Source: Nitrosomonas communis (GTDB lineage Bacteria; Pseudomonadota; Gammaproteobacteria; Burkholderiales; Nitrosomonadaceae). From it: a stretch of 64,000 nucleotides of DNA. The notes beneath the pieces were generated by a model. The model worked only from the letters and a program-made list of their open reading frames with translations, was not told the origin of the DNA and did not search any database. Below, piece by piece: positions 34,588 to 43,837 of the stretch. The stretch covers positions 3,038,001-3,102,000 of the forward strand of contig NZ_CP011451.1 in assembly GCF_001007935.1 (NCBI RefSeq), given 5' to 3'. The stretch's first letter is position 1. Every line of letters begins with the position of its first letter. The position numbers and the translations under genes were made by a program.

Positions 34588-35308
34588 TAGTTAAAGCAGT
34601 TCTCTATGTTGCTCAATAACAGCCATTTCTTGCAAACTGCTTTCATCCTTTAACGTTACACCCGACAGCTTTCGCCGTATCGCTTCTTTTGCCAACCAGA
34701 GTAGTTCTTTTGCAGCAGCTTCATAATTCCATTTCTAAATCAAAACTAACATTGTCGTCTTCACCTTGCCGTATTATTTATACTGTCTGCGGCTCGCCTT
34801 CCCGTCATTTTTGATTTGGAAATGGAATAAGATAACCGCTCGGAACAAATATTAGTAATGCAAGTTCCGGCCTGCATTACTACAACCAGCCTTGGGCGCA
34901 TGGTCATATAAATACTCAAGCTGTCAGACGATCGCAATCCTGGGCGTTCGCCAATCAGTATGGCAACGATATCGGCCGACAGCAACTCCCCAATTTCACC
35001 AGCCAATGCTACCCATGCCTGCGAGGCAATCACGACGGAACTTACTTTCATTAGTTTGAAATATTCTTTTTTATTCGATAAGCAATAGCTTGGTATGTCG
35101 TTCAGCTGCTGATGAGGATAACCCATCGCTAACGATTATGACCGAATTGACTGTACCGAATGGAAATAAACATTTAATAGCCTGTAGCTGCTGTCTACTC
35201 TGCTGATTAGCTGCCGTCTATAATCTCGTCGTAATAAATAACTCATGCGATCAGGTGCATTGCTATATACCAACTGGATAGAGAACCCCTGCCCTTCTAA
35301 CTCCTGCG
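34588..35308 (-). pseudogene. eutC: eutC pseudogene (duplicate), split by a MITE
   Basis: The DNA aligns with the intact eutC at 52271-53074 from its stop codon through about two thirds of the gene (shared gacagctttcgccgtatcgc, gccaaccagagta, gcgatcaggtgc). Frameshifts and substitutions break the frame. A 101-bp MITE is inserted at 34727-34827. The 5' part of the gene is replaced by an IS91-like remnant from about 35309. Comparison with the intact gene gives the exact empty site (TCATAAGATA at 52401-52410) and shows that TAA was duplicated on insertion. No eutB copy accompanies it. Confidence 0.88.
34727..34827 (-). repeat. MITE family 1 copy (101 bp) in eutC pseudogene
   Basis: Ends TTCCATTTCTAAATCAAAA and TTTTGATTTGGAAATGGAA, with TAA duplications at 34724-34726 and 34828-34830. 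The intact paralogue carries a single TAA at 52404-52406 and no insert. Confidence 0.93.
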
Positions 35309-35716
35309 GCGCGTTTGCTCAAGCGAGTGTTCGATATCGACATCGTGCATTGTCCGCATTGCGGTGCAGCCTTGGAATCATCGCCGCCCTTCTGGAAAAA
35401 GCTGCCATCTCCAACATTCCTGATCATCTCGGCTGTCCTCTCGGACGCCGCCCAGAACACCTGGGTAGGTATTTGATCCGTTCGAGCCTATCTGAATCGC
35501 AGTCCGGCTTTTTGAACTCTCTTCATGATTGAGCTGACCTTCCCCTTTGGTATTTTTCATGCAGATAGCGAAGAAAAAGGCCTAGACCAACCCTTTTTAT
35601 TGCTGATTGAACACAAATTTTGCCAATTTCGGATGACTTTCCATTTAGTTGACGATCAAACCGTTTCCCGGTAAATTCAATTGTGATTAAAAAGGTTATT
35701 TATTTTTTCTATACAC
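35309..35716 (+). mobile_element. IS91-like element 3' remnant, copy 1
   Basis: It starts within the transposase C-terminus (frames reading LLKR-VFDIDIVHCPHCGAAL with the CxxC pair). It continues through a ~200-bp non-coding tail and ends at tttttctatacac (35716). The same tail is found at 38560-39189 and 55710-56049. The 5' portion is lost, and the left junction truncates the eutC pseudogene. Confidence 0.7.
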
Positions 35717-35728
35717 GACCCGCGCGAC

Positions 35729-37393
35729 ATGATCGAAGACCTCTGGTATAAAAATGCGGTGATCTACAGTCTCGATCTCGAGACTTTCATGGACCTCGAT
35801 GGCGATGGCGTCGGCGACTTCAACGGATTGATCCGGCGGCTCGATTATCTGCAGTTTCTTGACGTCGATGCCGTCTGGCTGGCCCCCTTCCAGCCGACAC
35901 CGAATCGAGACAATGGGTATGACATCACCGACTACTTCGGTGTCGATCCCCGCCTCGGCTCCGGGGGCGATTTCGTTGAATTCATGCACCAGGCGGAGAA
36001 GCGCGGCATCAAGGTGCTGATCGACCTCGTTGTCAACCACACCTCAGACGAGCACCCGTGGTTTCAGGACGCACGCGATCCGGAATCATCCAAGCGCGAC
36101 TGGTACGTCTGGTCGGAAAAGCGGCCGGAGGACTGGAACGAGGGAATGGTATTTCCCGGCCGGCAGGAGGCCACCTGGACCTACGACAAGAAGGCGAAGG
36201 CATACTACTTCCACCGCTTCTTCAAATTCCAACCTGATCTCAACATGGACAATCCGTCCGTACGCCAGGAAATCCGCCGCATCATTGGATTCTGGCTGCA
36301 GCTCGGCGTAAAGGGGTTTCGCATCGATGCGCTGCCGTTCATGATTGAGAGTGTCGAACCTGGCAAGCAAAAGAAAAAGCGGAGGTACGACTACCTCACC
36401 GAATTCCGGACCTTCATGCAGTGGCGCAGCGGGGATGCCATCATGCTGGGGGAAGCCAACGTGCTGCCTGAGGAGAGCCAGAGGTACTTCGGTGACGAGG
36501 GGGACCGCATCCACATGATGTTCAACTTTTACGTCAATCAGCACCTGTTCTACGCGCTCGCTAGCGGCGACGTGAGGCCGCTGGCCGAAGCAATTGAGGC
36601 GACGTCTGACATGCCGGAGACCGGCCAGTGGGCGCAATTCCTGCGCAACCACGATGAGCTCGATCTCGGCAGACTGACGGATGAGCAGCGTAAGCATGTG
36701 TTTGAGCAGTTCGGGCCGGAGGAGCACATGCAGCTATTCGGCCGCGGCATCCGGCGGCGTCTGGCTCCAATGCTCGGCGACCGACGGCATGAGGAGTTAG
36801 CCTACAGCGCTATGTTCTCGCTGCCCGGCACACCGATAATCCGGTACGGCGACGAGCTGGGAATGGGCGACGACCTCGATCTCGAAGACCGAAACGCTGT
36901 ACGTACACCCATGCAGTGGGCGGACACGCTGAACGGCGGGTTTTCCACCGCCGACGATCTCGTCCATCCAGTCATCAGCAAGGGGGTTTGGAGCTACGAG
37001 CACATCAATGTAGCAGCGCAAAGGCGCGATTCGAGCTCGTTGCTGAACTGGACAGCGAAGATGATACGACTCCGCAAGGAATGCCCCGAGATCGGATGGG
37101 GAAAGTGCACGATCCTCGATACTGGGTCGCCTCATGTATTGGCCCTGCGATATGACTGGCGCGGCAATACGGTGATTGTCATGCACAACTTCGACAAGAT
37201 CCCGCACGAAATCACCCTCGAGCCAGGTGTAGAGGGTGGTGAATGCCTGTCGAATCTACTTGCCGAGGAGGAGCACGAATCCGGCGAGGACGGCATCCAC
37301 CGGATGGCCCTCGAAGCGCTCGACTACCGGTGGTTTCGTGTCGGCGGATTGGATTACGTCATCAACCGGGGGCGAACGATGATAAAAAAGTAA
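35729..37393 (+). CDS. GH13 alpha-glucan enzyme (trehalose synthase-like)
   Basis: This 554-residue cytoplasmic GH13 enzyme has a complete (beta/alpha)8 catalytic domain and a short C-terminal beta domain. The conserved regions are present: [19 protein letters not shown] (nucleophile Asp ~200), III MLGEANV (acid Glu ~242) and IV FLRNHDELDL (Asp ~309). The opening LWYKNAVIYSLDLETFMDLD followed by DGDGVGDFNGL resembles trehalose synthases and related alpha-glucosyl transferases, so the exact reaction is open. The gene is clearly more GC-rich than its surroundings. Its ATG lies only 12 bases after an IS91-like terminus, with no ribosome binding site in between. This suggests acquisition and loss of its native leader. 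Confidence 0.85.
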   Translation: MIEDLWYKNAVIYSLDLETFMDLDGDGVGDFNGLIRRLDYLQFLDVDAVWLAPFQPTPNRDNGYDITDYFGVDPRLGSGGDFVEFMHQAEKRGIKVLIDLVVNHTSDEHPWFQDARDPESSKRDWYVWSEKRPEDWNEGMVFPGRQEATWTYDKKAKAYYFHRFFKFQPDLNMDNPSVRQEIRRIIGFWLQLGVKGFRIDALPFMIESVEPGKQKKKRRYDYLTEFRTFMQWRSGDAIMLGEANVLPEESQRYFGDEGDRIHMMFNFYVNQHLFYALASGDVRPLAEAIEATSDMPETGQWAQFLRNHDELDLGRLTDEQRKHVFEQFGPEEHMQLFGRGIRRRLAPMLGDRRHEELAYSAMFSLPGTPIIRYGDELGMGDDLDLEDRNAVRTPMQWADTLNGGFSTADDLVHPVISKGVWSYEHINVAAQRRDSSSLLNWTAKMIRLRKECPEIGWGKCTILDTGSPHVLALRYDWRGNTVIVMHNFDKIPHEITLEPGVEGGECLSNLLAEEEHESGEDGIHRMALEALDYRWFRVGGLDYVINRGRTMIKK

Positions 37394-37658
37394 CGAGCGG
37401 GTGATCAGCTCGTGACGGCAGCTCAGGCGATGCAGTATTCTTTCAGATAGATCGGGCCGAAAAAGACCTGGCATGTTCCGTACTCGCTGCTCTCCGCGGG
37501 CGCTTTGAACAGCCGGCAAAATTGTTGAAGCGTCTTTCAGCATCCAGCGAGTGCGCAGTATCGTAGTCATTCGTGTACCTTCTTCTGTTTGGTGGAGAGA
37601 CTCCATACTATTGCCGTGGAAAATCTTGCTCACACAGAACGCATAATAAATAGCCTCA

Positions 37659-37759
37659 TTCCAATTCTTAATAGAAACTGAAATTATAATTCCACATAAC
37701 GCTATGTAAATAAATAAAAATATATCTAATATTATTTACTTTTCTATTGGGATTTAGAA
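37659..37759. repeat. AT-rich MITE-like element family 4, copy 2
   Basis: 101 bp from TTCCAATTCTTAATAGAAA to TTTCTATTGGGATTTAGAA, with TCA direct repeats at 37656-37658 and 37760-37762. The ends are imperfect inverted repeats. The remaining 37394-38163 sequence shows no supported gene apart from a small hairpin just after the GH13 stop (37393-37413). Confidence 0.65.
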
Positions 37760-38163
37760 TCAGTCAAATCAGGCATCGTGCTGTGCCAAAGCTCATGGCT
37801 TTTGCGTCTGCCTATAACGCCGCAGTTTAAATTCATCAGGCTAAAGAAACCTCTTCCCATTCTTCCTCCAACGCAACCGTGAGGCAGGGTACAAGCGGGG
37901 TTGAACAGCGTGGACTATGAGACCGGATAAAACGACGCAACGCTGGCCGCTGGAAATTGTCGGACGATTGTCCGGTATACCGCAACGGTTGCTTCGGACA
38001 CTGCTCAGTCGAGTAGCTCTTTTGGGATACTAGTTTGTGTTTGCTTCCGAAGGCCCAACTTCTCAAGAATTGTGCTAAAAAACGACATAAGAGATCTCCT
38101 CCGTATTGCAAGATGAGCGAAGTTAACTGGGTAAGGAACGGTCATCTACGATCTATAATCAAC

Positions 38164-38436
38164 CTAATAAACCTCTTGAATTCTCAGCGCCATCTTCAGC
38201 GCACGAGAAATCAATCGAATATTTGCTTTGTTTTCCAACTGCCGCTCAGGCGTCAAGCGCAAGATCGGCTCACGCACCGCTTTTTCATAACCAGCTGACG
38301 GAGTTTCGTAAACGACTATAAAATACTGCAATAGCTTATAGCTTAATACTTCTCGGTCCAAATCGCCCTTTTTCAGCCGCCCCTGTTCGTAAAGTAGTTT
38401 GCCGGATTGCTGGTATTTTTGAGTCGCAGCGTCCAT
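38164..38436 (-). CDS. Hypothetical protein, 90 aa (possibly a fragment)
   Basis: I do not recognise this 90-residue frame. The composition is protein-like and helical (YQQSGKLLYEQGRLKKGDLD, VLSYKLLQYFIVVYE, LTPERQLENKANIRLISRAL), with no signal peptide. There is no ribosome binding site, and an in-frame stop lies just upstream of the ATG at 38436. It sits between IS91-like remnants, so it may be the tail of a truncated gene instead of a functional one. Confidence 0.35.
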   Translation of the reverse strand: MDAATQKYQQSGKLLYEQGRLKKGDLDREVLSYKLLQYFIVVYETPSAGYEKAVREPILRLTPERQLENKANIRLISRALKMALRIQEVY

Positions 38437-38559
38437 TAGTAGTTTCTATAGCCCCATAAATCACCTCTGAAAAACTGCATGATCGCATCAGCCATTCAAC
38501 TCGTGATTACATGCAGAGACTTTTCCATCATTACTGCTAGAATGTTTGAGCCTCAACGG

Positions 38560-39189
38560 GGGGATAGCATGCTCCATATCGTGAGGTTGCTGCTGGAATT
38601 GATGCCACGGCTGGCTGCGCTGGCTCCCCAACCAAGACTCAACCTCATTCGTTCCATGACGTACTTACGCGAATGACAAGCTTTGCTCCGAGATTATCCC
38701 TGGCAGCAAAAAAAAAACAAAAATACCCATCCGATATGAATAAGAATGCACCACTTTCTGTAGTTTCTATGCGCATCAGTTGGGCGCGTTTGCTCAAGCG
38801 TGTATTTGATATCAACATCGTGCATTGCCCATATTGCGGTGCAGCCCTGAAAATCATCACTGTCCTTCTGAAGAAAGCTGCAACCACCAACATTCCTGAT
38901 CATCTCGGCTTGTCCTCACGGACGCCACCCAGAGCACCTGTGCAGATCCTTGATCCGTTCGAGCCTATCTGAATCGCAGCTCGGCTTTTTCACCTCTCTT
39001 CATGATTGAGCTGACTTTTCCCCTGGTCATCTTTCATACTAATAGCGAAAAAAGGACCCAGGCCAACTTTTTTAGCTGTTTGAACACAAATTTTACCAAT
39101 TTCGGATAACTTTTCGTTCAATTAACGATCAAACTGTTTCCCAGTATATTCGGTTGTATTAAAAAGAGCGTTTATTTTTCTTATATACA
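38560..39189 (+). mobile_element. IS91-like element 3' remnant, copy 2
   Basis: The plus strand first reads LLELMPRLAALAPQPRLNLI, a typical IS91 transposase segment. It is then frameshifted into WARLLKRVFDINIVHCPYCG and ALKIITVLLKKAATTNIPDH, ending at a stop near 38972. A non-coding tail follows to about 39189 (ttatatac). It is the longest of three related remnants, but the catalytic part is absent. The gap from 39190 to 39569 holds only a MITE end. Confidence 0.72.
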
Positions 39190-39339
39190 TCAGCGAGACG
39201 AAAAAAAGCCTCATCGATATCATTTCTTTGGGAGAACTCAGCGCTATTTGTGAAAACAAAGAAGTTAATCTATTTTTGAATCTGAAGTGTATATTTATTA
39301 AGTTTTTTATCGATTTAATTTCAATGACTTGACACACTT

Positions 39340-39367
39340 AATAATCAATTTTGATTTAGAAATGGAA
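39340..39367 (+). repeat. MITE family 1, terminal fragment
   Basis: Only the right end tttgatttagaaatggaa, followed by TCA, is present. Confidence 0.6.
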
Positions 39368-39569
39368 TCAGCGGTAAGGTAAAGGAGAATTTGTAAAACC
39401 TCGTAAATAACTTTAAATTTGGAGAAGTAAAAATTGAAAATAAGATGATATGGAAAAGGGATTATGGCTGTTTTGCGACTACGTTCGTCCTTTTTCAAAT
39501 GGCTCTGTGTGCGAATTTAATATTATTGCCAGCGTTGTTGACCAAATTCACTAACTCTACTGTCTTATT

Positions 39570-39854
39570 ATGAACACTTTATTTCTGTTTCTGTTGTGCC
39601 TTCCAACCCTGTTCGCTGCAGTATGGGCTCACCACCGCATAAGTACCCACTCATCCAGTACCCGCTGGATAACGAGAGGGTTTCTGATCGTGCTAGGCCT
39701 TGCCTTCGGCTGGGCAATGGCTTTCGTATACACGGAAAGTCAGGGGCTGGAACAGGCCCTGATCTTTATCAGTTCTTTCGGTATGGCTCACGTGCCAGCT
39801 GCCTTTGTATTGCAGCTAAAGCACTGGCGCGGAGGCGAGTCGGATAAAGACTGA
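39570..39854 (+). CDS. Small membrane protein, 94 aa
   Basis: This 94-residue protein has two or three hydrophobic segments (MNTLFLFLLCLPTLFAAVWA; WITRGFLIVLGLAFGWAMAF; ALIFISSFGMAHVPAAFVLQ) and a polar C-terminus. It has no recognised family. It precedes the convergently oriented oxidase cluster, so a link to the respiratory genes is possible but unsupported. It is the only good frame in this stretch, with native-like codon use. The 39855-40171 gap that follows shows nothing I can identify. Confidence 0.5.
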   Translation: MNTLFLFLLCLPTLFAAVWAHHRISTHSSSTRWITRGFLIVLGLAFGWAMAFVYTESQGLEQALIFISSFGMAHVPAAFVLQLKHWRGGESDKD

Positions 39855-40171
39855 GGATTCATTCATAAAACGTTGATTATTGCGAAAGTTCAAGGCACTT
39901 CTTAGCGCCGCCACCGCAAAAAAGTATTGTGGCATGGGATTGATTTTCCCCAAGGCCGATAAAGGCGACAATCACATCAACAAGATCACTTTTTGCCATA
40001 ACAGCAATATGTAACTGCAATCATCCAAAATTCGGTTATTGTCACGATCTGCCTGAATACCCCTTTCTTTTTCTCCAGGATCTTCGGGCGCGTTTCTTGT
40101 AGATTAGTTCTTGCTCACTTAGTGGATGTAGTTTTAACTGATTCCTCCCATCCGCTTACAAAATTTATAGA

Positions 40172-40978
40172 CTATGAATCCCTCCAGAAGCTTACCGCGC
40201 CATCAGTATCTCTGAACCAATACAAACTGCACCAGATAGCTGCAATAAGATAGGGTAAGCCTGCCGGTACCCACATGATCAGACCAGCTAGTTGTTGATC
40301 GTTAAAATCTCGCGAATCGTTGTAAAGAGGGATTTGCGCAAAAGTAAGCAAAGCACCAAGCATGCCCGTGTGCATGAGGGTAAACAACAAGGCCAATAAA
40401 GTGACCGCCGTGCGCCTGTTTAATACCGACCACCAGAATACACAGGCGCCTAGCGCAAGGCAAATATGTTCGATCAGATGCCACCATGGGTTTGCCAATG
40501 CTAAATTATAAAATTTGGGCGTATGCCAGAACCAGATGATGACACCTTGCAAAAAAGCTGTATGCATTGGATAGCGGCTAAAATATAGTAGTGGCTTAAG
40601 TAACCAGACAACCGGCCATCCACCTACTGCCACCCATTGGGGTAATGGTCGTGCCAGCATATAAAGCGGCATGATCACAGCCATAATCAACATGTGTTGA
40701 ATCATATGCATGGCTGAGCTTTCTTCCACCCAGCCACCCAACGGAATGAGCATGGTCAAAACCGCGACCAGGCTAGCCACGTTGAATGCTAACCAACGCT
40801 CAATCAGAGATGGAATGCGTCGCGCTCCAATACCATACATACACCAGAAAACCATAAGTGTTATCATGCTGATAGTAAACGGCAGCCACGCATCCCCTAC
40901 ACCTTTAATTCCATCATGCGCCTCTACAGAACTGGCCGGTAGGACCACAGCAACTAACAGGACAAATATTACAAACAT
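40172..40978 (-). CDS. ctaG: Cytochrome c oxidase assembly protein, CtaG (caa3 type)
   Basis: This protein of about 268 residues starts at ATG 40978 with a signal-like helix (MFVIFVLLVAVVLPASSVEA), followed by six or seven membrane segments. Family residues include AMHMIQHMLIMAVIMPLYML, GVIIWFWHTPKFYNLALANP and HLIEHICLALGACVFWWSVL. The His pairs in these segments are typical of the caa3_CtaG family, needed for copper insertion in caa3-type oxidases. The frame is open to 41128, but that extension overlaps the upstream gene and lacks family sequence. It overlaps the preceding gene by 10 bp and is last in the oxidase operon. Confidence 0.82.
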   Translation of the reverse strand: MFVIFVLLVAVVLPASSVEAHDGIKGVGDAWLPFTISMITLMVFWCMYGIGARRIPSLIERWLAFNVASLVAVLTMLIPLGGWVEESSAMHMIQHMLIMAVIMPLYMLARPLPQWVAVGGWPVVWLLKPLLYFSRYPMHTAFLQGVIIWFWHTPKFYNLALANPWWHLIEHICLALGACVFWWSVLNRRTAVTLLALLFTLMHTGMLGALLTFAQIPLYNDSRDFNDQQLAGLIMWVPAGLPYLIAAIWCSLYWFRDTDGAVSFWRDS

Positions 40979-41319
40979 GGCGGTAATAGCAATACCATCA
41001 AACCCAGACTCAGTGTGGCTATTGCACCCACCAAATTTATACTGGCTCCTAAGTTGGCGATAAACGTGCGTGATGGATCTTTTGGCTTGTTTACTGCATG
41101 CGCCGCGCGCCAGCATTGATGGGCCCAATAAAAAAGTAACCCAGTAATCGCTAACGTTGTCAACAATAATGCAACATTAATCCAGGTAAACGAGCCCTGT
41201 TCAATCGGTGGTGGCGCTACTTCACACGCGATTCCTAATGCGCCGTACATCAATGCAAACCAGGTAATCCATATCGTTAATCCTAAAGCCAGTTGTAAAG
41301 GATGATAAGGAGAAAGCAT
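40969..41319 (-). CDS. Small membrane protein of the oxidase operon
   Basis: This 116-residue protein has three hydrophobic segments (LALGLTIWITWFALMYGALG; INVALLLTTLAITGLLFYWA; INLVGAIATLSLGLMVLLLP). It sits between the fused oxidase subunit and CtaG, 1 bp after the former and overlapping the latter, which makes co-expression very likely. I know no firm family name. By position it could be a small oxidase subunit or assembly factor (inference). Confidence 0.65.
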   Translation of the reverse strand: MLSPYHPLQLALGLTIWITWFALMYGALGIACEVAPPPIEQGSFTWINVALLLTTLAITGLLFYWAHQCWRAAHAVNKPKDPSRTFIANLGASINLVGAIATLSLGLMVLLLPPCL

Positions 41320-41320
41320 T

Positions 41321-43837
41321 TCAATTCACTCCCCAAGCGATAGGTAACAGTAAGATAGCAGCAACACCCAACCAGAACACACTTGTTGTATATAACCACC
41401 AGGGTTCCACCACTGCAACTTCATACGGGACAGTTTTTCCGACATAGTCATAAGCGACTCGCCTTGCTTGTAATACTGTCATGATGGCTGCAAGTGCGCT
41501 GTGAAATAGAAGATACATCAAGATGACAGTAATAACCGCATCATGCGCAGTTTGTGTTATTGTCAAAGTCGAATTTATCCAAATTCCAATTAACTGCAAA
41601 CAGTGCACAAAGCCAATTAAGGCGATACCCCATAGTTGACTTTGAAGATGCCTCCCCTCTCCTTCACGCAATCTTCGCAACAGGCGTTTATACCAGATCG
41701 CAGCAACCGTCAGCACTCCGCCAGTTATCAATAACGGCAACCAGGGCAGTGGTGGTACCTCGGGTGCTCGCCAATGCGGTGCGATAATCATCAAAAAGAA
41801 CCAGCCGAATAACAAGGATAAAAACAGTGCACTATCGGCCAGCAGCGTTACGATCATGCCCCATAAACCAGGGCTATCAAAGGTACGTGAATGTAAAGGT
41901 GGGTAACCAGGCACAACAGTGGCATCAGGCGCTGCGCCGGGATGTGCACCATTTATCCAGGACCAGCGCAGCAATAATATCGAGCTAATCCCTACCGCGG
42001 CCAAAGCTAAATCATAAGTTCGAAGCAAAAGACTAATGCACAATACTGCCAAGACCAAAGCCGTAAAAAAAGGCAACCAGGAGTTCCCGGGCAAATGGAT
42101 AATTTCACGTATTTTGCCAGTGATGGGATCCGACCCCCAGGTCTCACGTCGTCCATGATCGATCTCGGAAAGTGTGTGACAACCTTCTGCAATCGACGTT
42201 TGCAAATCGGGTTTGCGCCACATTGGGTGACGTGTTGGATTATCCGGCAAGCTGATAAAATTATAAGGCTGAGGTGGGGTACTTGTTGCCCATTCCAATG
42301 TATCAGCATGCCATGGGTTTGACCCAGCCGGGCGACCCATACGGAAATGCAATAGGATATCGAGCAGAATCATCGCGATCCCCATGGCAAATATAAATCC
42401 GCCCACTGACGATATACTATTCGGCAAATCCCAGCCTAGACCAGCATCATAGGTGTAATTTCGTCGTGGCATACCGAGCAGCCCGGTTAAATGCATCACC
42501 AGAAACGTGGTGTTGAAACCGATAAATGTTAGCCAGAAACCCCAGCGCGCCAGCTTATCAGATGGCATCCGCCCCGAAAAATGGGGTAACCAATAATACA
42601 AACCAGCTATCAAGGGAAAAAGCACGCCGCCAACTATCACATAATGCAAATGAGCAACGACAAAATGCGTGTCATGTACCTGCCAATTGAATGGCACCAC
42701 TGCTAACATGACACCCGTCAATCCCCCTGCTACGAAAATTACTAAAAAGCCAGTCAGCCAGAGCATGGGAATATGATACACTGGTCGCCCGGTCCACAAT
42801 GTCGCTAACCAGGCAAAAAACTGAATTCCAGTGGGGATCGCGATCAACATACTGGCCACCGAGAAAAAAGCCTGCGCCAGTTTTGGGATCCCAATGGCAA
42901 ACATATGATGTACCCATAGGCCGAAACTGAGAAAACCGATCGAAATAACCGCCAGCACAACCCATCGATAAGCTACGATAGGCCGACCCGCAAATACCGG
43001 CAATAACGTGGAGACAATTCCAGCGGCTGGCAGAAAGATAATATAAACTTCCGGGTGACCGAATAGCCAGAATAGATGTTGCCAAAGGATGGGGTCTCCC
43101 CCGCGTGCGATATCAAAAAAGGGCATACCTGCCGCCCGTTCCAGTTCCAGCAGGATACTGCCAAGAATCAGTGGAGGAAAACCAAATACAATCATAAATG
43201 CCATGACTAGAATGTACCAGCAAAACAGCGGCATTTGCAGCAAACCCATGCCGGGACTACGGCTACGCAGAATTGATACGACCAACTCGACACCGGCTGA
43301 CACTGCCGAAATTTCAACAAAAGTGATGCCGAGCAACCAAAAGTCGATATTGGGTCCAGGTGAGTAAACGGCATTACTCAAGGGTGTGTAAGCGAACCAA
43401 CCGGCGTTTGGAGCGATTCCCAACAACAAACTAGATAGCAGAATAATGCTGCCAAACAAATAACACCAATAACCAAAAGCGCTGAGCCGAGGAAACAATA
43501 AATCACGCGCTCCAATCATTTTAGGAATCAAATAAAGCGCTAATCCTTCGAGCATTGGCACTACAAATAAAAACATCATGATGGTGCCGTGCATCGTAAA
43601 CAATTGATTGTACAATTCGGCATCGATGATTTCTTGCTGTGGCAACGCTAACTGGGTACGCATTAACATGGCTAATAAGCCACCAATCAGAAAGAACACC
43701 CCGCCTGTGACCATAAAGCGGAAGCCGATCGTCGTGTGATTAACAATAGTCAATGCCCGCCAGCCACGCGGATTACCCCACACCTTCATAAAATCGTCAT
43801 GGAGAGCAGCCGGATCTTTTCTAATTGTCTCATTCAT
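41321..43837 (-). CDS. Cytochrome c oxidase, fused subunits I and III
   Basis: This protein of about 838 residues joins a haem-copper oxidase subunit I (~1-560) to a subunit III-like region (~620-838). Subunit I shows MHGTIMMFLFVVPMLEGLAL, the copper/Glu motif LFWLFGHPEVYIIFLPAAGI, the VHHMFAIG helix, and the haem ligand region THFVVAHLHYVIVGG. The HPEVY glutamate points to an A1-type proton channel. The C-terminal half shows LFLSLLFGWFFLMIIAPHWR, typical of subunit III. It reduces O2 to water and pumps protons. ATG 43837 overlaps the subunit II stop by 4 bp, while the frame extends nine codons upstream. Confidence 0.9.
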   Translation of the reverse strand: MNETIRKDPAALHDDFMKVWGNPRGWRALTIVNHTTIGFRFMVTGGVFFLIGGLLAMLMRTQLALPQQEIIDAELYNQLFTMHGTIMMFLFVVPMLEGLALYLIPKMIGARDLLFPRLSAFGYWCYLFGSIILLSSLLLGIAPNAGWFAYTPLSNAVYSPGPNIDFWLLGITFVEISAVSAGVELVVSILRSRSPGMGLLQMPLFCWYILVMAFMIVFGFPPLILGSILLELERAAGMPFFDIARGGDPILWQHLFWLFGHPEVYIIFLPAAGIVSTLLPVFAGRPIVAYRWVVLAVISIGFLSFGLWVHHMFAIGIPKLAQAFFSVASMLIAIPTGIQFFAWLATLWTGRPVYHIPMLWLTGFLVIFVAGGLTGVMLAVVPFNWQVHDTHFVVAHLHYVIVGGVLFPLIAGLYYWLPHFSGRMPSDKLARWGFWLTFIGFNTTFLVMHLTGLLGMPRRNYTYDAGLGWDLPNSISSVGGFIFAMGIAMILLDILLHFRMGRPAGSNPWHADTLEWATSTPPQPYNFISLPDNPTRHPMWRKPDLQTSIAEGCHTLSEIDHGRRETWGSDPITGKIREIIHLPGNSWLPFFTALVLAVLCISLLLRTYDLALAAVGISSILLLRWSWINGAHPGAAPDATVVPGYPPLHSRTFDSPGLWGMIVTLLADSALFLSLLFGWFFLMIIAPHWRAPEVPPLPWLPLLITGGVLTVAAIWYKRLLRRLREGEGRHLQSQLWGIALIGFVHCLQLIGIWINSTLTITQTAHDAVITVILMYLLFHSALAAIMTVLQARRVAYDYVGKTVPYEVAVVEPWWLYTTSVFWLGVAAILLLPIAWGVN

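Noticed and set aside
36086..36727. 213-aa minus-strand frame in the GH13 gene
   Set aside because: It is an antisense shadow typical of GC-rich coding DNA. All GH13 catalytic motifs are on the plus strand.
37836..38111. 91-aa minus-strand frame in the repeat-rich gap
   Set aside because: It has no recognisable domain, no ribosome binding site and an irregular composition, and it lies among degraded sequence.
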